A model generated the notes under the pieces. The model did not search any database. It was not told where the DNA came from and saw only the letters and a list, made by a program, of their open reading frames with translations. From positions 1 through 16,102 of the forward strand of contig DCFX01000074.1 of assembly GCA_002314445.1 (NCBI GenBank): a stretch of 16,102 nt of DNA. The letters run 5' to 3'. The first letter of the stretch is position 1. Each line of letters begins with the position of its first letter. Positions 13,725-16,102 of this stretch are shown here, in pieces. The DNA comes from Treponema sp. UBA1793. GTDB lineage: Bacteria > Spirochaetota > Spirochaetia > Treponematales > Treponemataceae. The position numbers and the translations under genes are program-made.

Positions 13725-15176
13725 ATGGGAATCAGTTTATATTCACTGGGAGCTGCTGAAGAAGTAACCGGTTCCAAGCATATTTTTGAAATAGACGGCC
13801 GCCCGTTTATGATAGACTGCGGGGCTTTTCAGGGAAAACGCCGGGAATCCGATGAAAAAAATCGTAATTTTGATATAGCTGCCGATAAACTTGAATCGGT
13901 TATTCTGACCCACGGTCATTTTGATCACTGCGGGCTTCTGCCTGTGCTCTCTAAAAAGGGATATACGGGAAATATCTATGCGACTCCGGCGACCCGCGAT
14001 ATCGCAAATCTTGTCATGATGGACAGTGCCCGTATTCAGGCACGCGATGCAGAATACCTTGCAAAGCAGGCTGCAAGGAAAGGCGACAAATTTTCATGGA
14101 AACCGCTGTATACGGAGGAAGACTGCATCGCGACGGCCAACCAGATAGTGTCCGTTTCCTACAACCGCAAAATGTATATTGCACCGGATGTTGAACTTGA
14201 ATTTTTTGATGCAGGACACATTCTGGGCTCGGCCTTTGCGAATGTGACCATAAAAGGTCTGCACGGACGCCTTAACGCACCTCATCCCGGAAGAACGGGA
14301 AATGACGAAATCCGTATTCTGTATACAGGGGATCTGGGACGCTGTAATCAGCCGATTATCAGGGATCCTTCGACAAATGTGCCGGCTCCTGATTATTTGT
14401 TTCTGGAAAGCACATACGGCGACAGAAAACACGAGGATAAGGAATTTGCCATGCAGGAACTTGAAAAGGTTGTTCATGATGCAGTTGCAAAGAAAGGCAA
14501 GATACTGATTCCCTCGTTTGCAATTGAACGTGCGCAGGAACTTGTTTTTTATCTGCATCTCCTTGTTGATCAGAATAAGATTCCGAATATTCCTATTTAT
14601 GTTGATTCTCCTATGGCAACGAATGCGACAAGCGTGTTCCGGGTTCATCCGGAATGCTATGACGAGCAGGTTACGGAAGCATTTCTTCAGCACCATAAGA
14701 ATCCGTTTGGTTTCGGAGCCCTCACATTTACCACAAGTGTTGAAGAGTCAAAATCGCTTAACAAAAAAGAAGGCCCGATGATTATTATCAGTGCAGACGG
14801 TATGTGCGAAGCCGGCAGAATCCTTCATCATCTTGCGAACGGAATAAGCGACGAGCGGAATACCATACTGATTGTGGGATACATGGCGGAGAATACGCTG
14901 GGTCGCAGGATTCGCGACGGCGAAAAAGATGTGAAAATAATGAACGACTGGTACAAAGTGAAGGCTGCTGTTGAACAGATAAATGCTTTCAGTGCGCATG
15001 CCGATTATACAGAAATTACCTCCTGGCTCGAAAAAATAGATAAAAGCAGACTTAAGCAGATTTTTATGGTTCACGGTGAGAAAGAGTCGCAGACATTCTT
15101 TAAAAAGTATCTTGCGGAGCACGGATACAACGATGTGACAGTCGTCAAATACGGTGAAACATATAATATAGAATAG
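13725..15176 (+). CDS. MBL-fold beta-CASP RNA-processing metallohydrolase (CPSF73-like)
   Basis: A 483-aa cytoplasmic zinc nuclease-type enzyme with complete family signature: HGHFDH (63-68), AGH (163-165) in FDAGHILGSA, TGDLG (201-205), then the beta-CASP motif A FLESTYGDR (226-234), the SPMA motif (295-298), SADGMCEAGR (356-365), and the RMMBL C-terminal part with FSAHADY (422-428) and VHGE (449-452). The order and length match bacterial relatives of the mRNA 3'-end factor CPSF-73 and RNase J, without the RNase J C-terminal domain. RNA as substrate is inferred from the family. An open frame runs 107 codons further upstream, antisense to the DUF2804-like gene; the ATG at 13725 with AGAGG six bases before it is the real start. 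Monocistronic, and converges on the ACT gene with 11 bases between. Confidence 0.92.
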   Translation: MGISLYSLGAAEEVTGSKHIFEIDGRPFMIDCGAFQGKRRESDEKNRNFDIAADKLESVILTHGHFDHCGLLPVLSKKGYTGNIYATPATRDIANLVMMDSARIQARDAEYLAKQAARKGDKFSWKPLYTEEDCIATANQIVSVSYNRKMYIAPDVELEFFDAGHILGSAFANVTIKGLHGRLNAPHPGRTGNDEIRILYTGDLGRCNQPIIRDPSTNVPAPDYLFLESTYGDRKHEDKEFAMQELEKVVHDAVAKKGKILIPSFAIERAQELVFYLHLLVDQNKIPNIPIYVDSPMATNATSVFRVHPECYDEQVTEAFLQHHKNPFGFGALTFTTSVEESKSLNKKEGPMIIISADGMCEAGRILHHLANGISDERNTILIVGYMAENTLGRRIRDGEKDVKIMNDWYKVKAAVEQINAFSAHADYTEITSWLEKIDKSRLKQIFMVHGEKESQTFFKKYLAEHGYNDVTVVKYGETYNIE

Positions 15177-15187
15177 TATTGTAAGAA

Positions 15188-15619
15188 TTACAGCTCGCTT
15201 AAGTCGCTGCTGCAGACGAGCCTGACGCCGGCTTCTGCCAATACTCTTTCCGTTGCCGGTACGTCGGTTGCGCGGAGTATCATGCAGGCGCTGTTTGTCC
15301 TTCGTCCGGTGAATCCGTACATGTATTCAACGTTGCAATCCTTCGTACCGAGCAGTTTGAGTATTCTGTTAAGACTTCCGGCTTCGTCCGGAATTTCAAG
15401 GGCGAGAACAGGCGTTACTTTTACGACGTATTCGCTTTTCCGTAACAGCGCAGCCGCCTCATCCGTATTATCTACAATAATCCGTGCTATGCCGAAATCG
15501 GAAGTATCTGCAAGCGACATTGCACGCATGTTTATGTTGTTTTCTGCGAGTGTTTCCGTAAGGCCGGAAAGTGTTCCCGGTTTGTTTTCAAGAAATACTG
15601 AAATCTGGTTAATTGTCAT
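15188..15619 (-). CDS. tandem ACT domain protein
   Basis: A 143-aa protein made of two ACT domains, about 3-63 (QISVFLENKPGTLSGLTETLAENNINM) and about 70-136 (PVLALEIPDEAGSLNRILKLL). The P-G-x-L turns where ACT dimers bind amino acids are present in the first copy, P-D-E-A-G-S-L in the second. No catalytic domain, so a regulatory small-molecule sensor is likely. It begins after AAGGAGATG (15625-15633) and lies 52 bases after the phenylacetate-CoA ligase gene, a pairing widespread in anaerobes, so it may bind an aromatic amino acid or related ligand and modulate that pathway (inference). Confidence 0.9.
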   Translation of the reverse strand: MTINQISVFLENKPGTLSGLTETLAENNINMRAMSLADTSDFGIARIIVDNTDEAAALLRKSEYVVKVTPVLALEIPDEAGSLNRILKLLGTKDCNVEYMYGFTGRRTNSACMILRATDVPATERVLAEAGVRLVCSSDLSEL

Positions 15620-15671
15620 AGGTACATCTCCTTTGCCGGCTGCATGCCGGACTGCGGCTTAAACGTGGTTT

Positions 15672-16102
15672 TTACTTGCTGTCGTGCAGTTTCCGTGTAT
15701 CGATTACGCGCTTTGCTTTACCATTGCTGCGCTCAATTGTTTTCGGGGCAACAAGCGTCACCTTTGCCTTTATCTGCAGAATTGTCTGGAGCGCAGCGGA
15801 AAGTTCATTTTCCTTGCGGCGGACGTCGCCGACAACATCGGAGAAATTGTTCTCCGTCATTTCGACTTGTACTTCAAATGTATCGTTGTTATTTTCCCTT
15901 CCTACGATGATCTGATAAAGAGGCGGATAGCCTTTTGACAGGAGGACTCCTTCGATTTGTGACGGGAAGACGTTTACGCCGCGGATAATGAGCATATCGT
16001 CCGTTCTGCCCATTGGCTTGGACATGCGTACGGACGTTCGTCCGCACGCGCACGGAGGTCTGTTGAGTACACCGATATCCTTCGTGCTGTACCCGAGCAG
16101 CG
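15672..16102 (-). CDS. paaK: phenylacetate-CoA ligase (C-terminal part; runs off the window)
   Basis: Only the last 142 residues are in view; the gene continues past base 16102. The C-terminal domain begins with LGYSTKDIGVLN, a Cys pair in PPCACGRTSVR, and GRTDDMLIIRGVNVFPSQIE, the hallmark of PaaK-type adenylate-forming enzymes, whose Arg-Gly loop moves between adenylation and thioesterification. The sequence ends in a basic region (ERSNGKAKRVIDTRKLHDSK). It activates phenylacetate or a related aryl acid to a CoA thioester. An internal ATG at 16025 is not the start. It is upstream of the ACT gene, same strand. Confidence 0.93.
   Translation of the reverse strand, partial: LLGYSTKDIGVLNRPPCACGRTSVRMSKPMGRTDDMLIIRGVNVFPSQIEGVLLSKGYPPLYQIIVGRENNNDTFEVQVEMTENNFSDVVGDVRRKENELSAALQTILQIKAKVTLVAPKTIERSNGKAKRVIDTRKLHDSK

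Noticed and set aside
14094..14696. 200-codon minus-strand frame in the metallo-beta-lactamase gene
   Set aside because: Antisense shadow over the beta-CASP motifs.
1..16102. CRISPR array, tRNA, rRNA, insertion sequence or prophage genes
   Set aside because: No regularly spaced repeats, cloverleaf-like RNA, transposase or phage proteins seen in either strand.

Overview
This is ordinary-looking bacterial chromosome that most resembles a host-associated spirochaete, probably Treponema. That placement is inferred from overall protein flavour: a large 677-residue protein without a recognisable family beside a probable DUF2804 protein, and the gene combination. No rRNA, tRNA, phage or transposase gene is visible to fix the taxonomy. 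Gene density is high and no gene-free stretch reaches 300 bases.

Layout. Bases 1-168 hold two palindromes sharing an AATACCC core (REP-like), then a Gfo/Idh/MocA oxidoreductase (169-1227, +) closed by a strong terminator. A thioredoxin (1307-1618, -) is divergent from a MATE-family exporter (1731-3071, +). A histidine block follows: a HisA-HisI-HisE fusion (3116-4411), a structured 143-base gap, and hisD (4555-5916). Next are peptide deformylase and methionyl-tRNA formyltransferase (5981-7512), which handle the formyl group at the end and start of initiator-Met metabolism. fmt collides tail-to-tail with a long-chain acyl-CoA ligase (7516-9438, -), which is divergent from a TetR regulator (9577-10236, +). 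This pair has recognisable opposed promoters and candidate operators.

The TetR gene converges on a two-gene minus-strand unit of unknown function: a probable DUF2804 protein (12494-13564) followed by the 677-residue protein (10360-12393). Two strong hairpins fill the convergent gap. Divergent from that unit is a beta-CASP metallo-beta-lactamase RNA-processing-type enzyme (13725-15176, +). The window ends in a minus-strand pair, a truncated phenylacetate-CoA ligase (15672 to beyond 16102) and a double-ACT-domain protein (15188-15619).

How the genes work together. The fusion covers three consecutive steps of histidine synthesis (PR-ATP hydrolysis, PR-AMP cyclisation, ProFAR isomerisation) and HisD the last two; the other his genes are not in this window. 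Acyl-CoA ligase and TetR look like a small lipid-responsive circuit. PaaK and the ACT protein are a familiar pair in anaerobes linked to aryl-acid or 2-oxoacid metabolism.

The points most worth a second look are the HisA-IE fusion with its Asp-to-Glu change, its apparently leaderless promoter, the candidate RNA switch in front of hisD, and the uncharacterised two-gene unit. I see no clear evidence of a dramatic new defence or mobile system.
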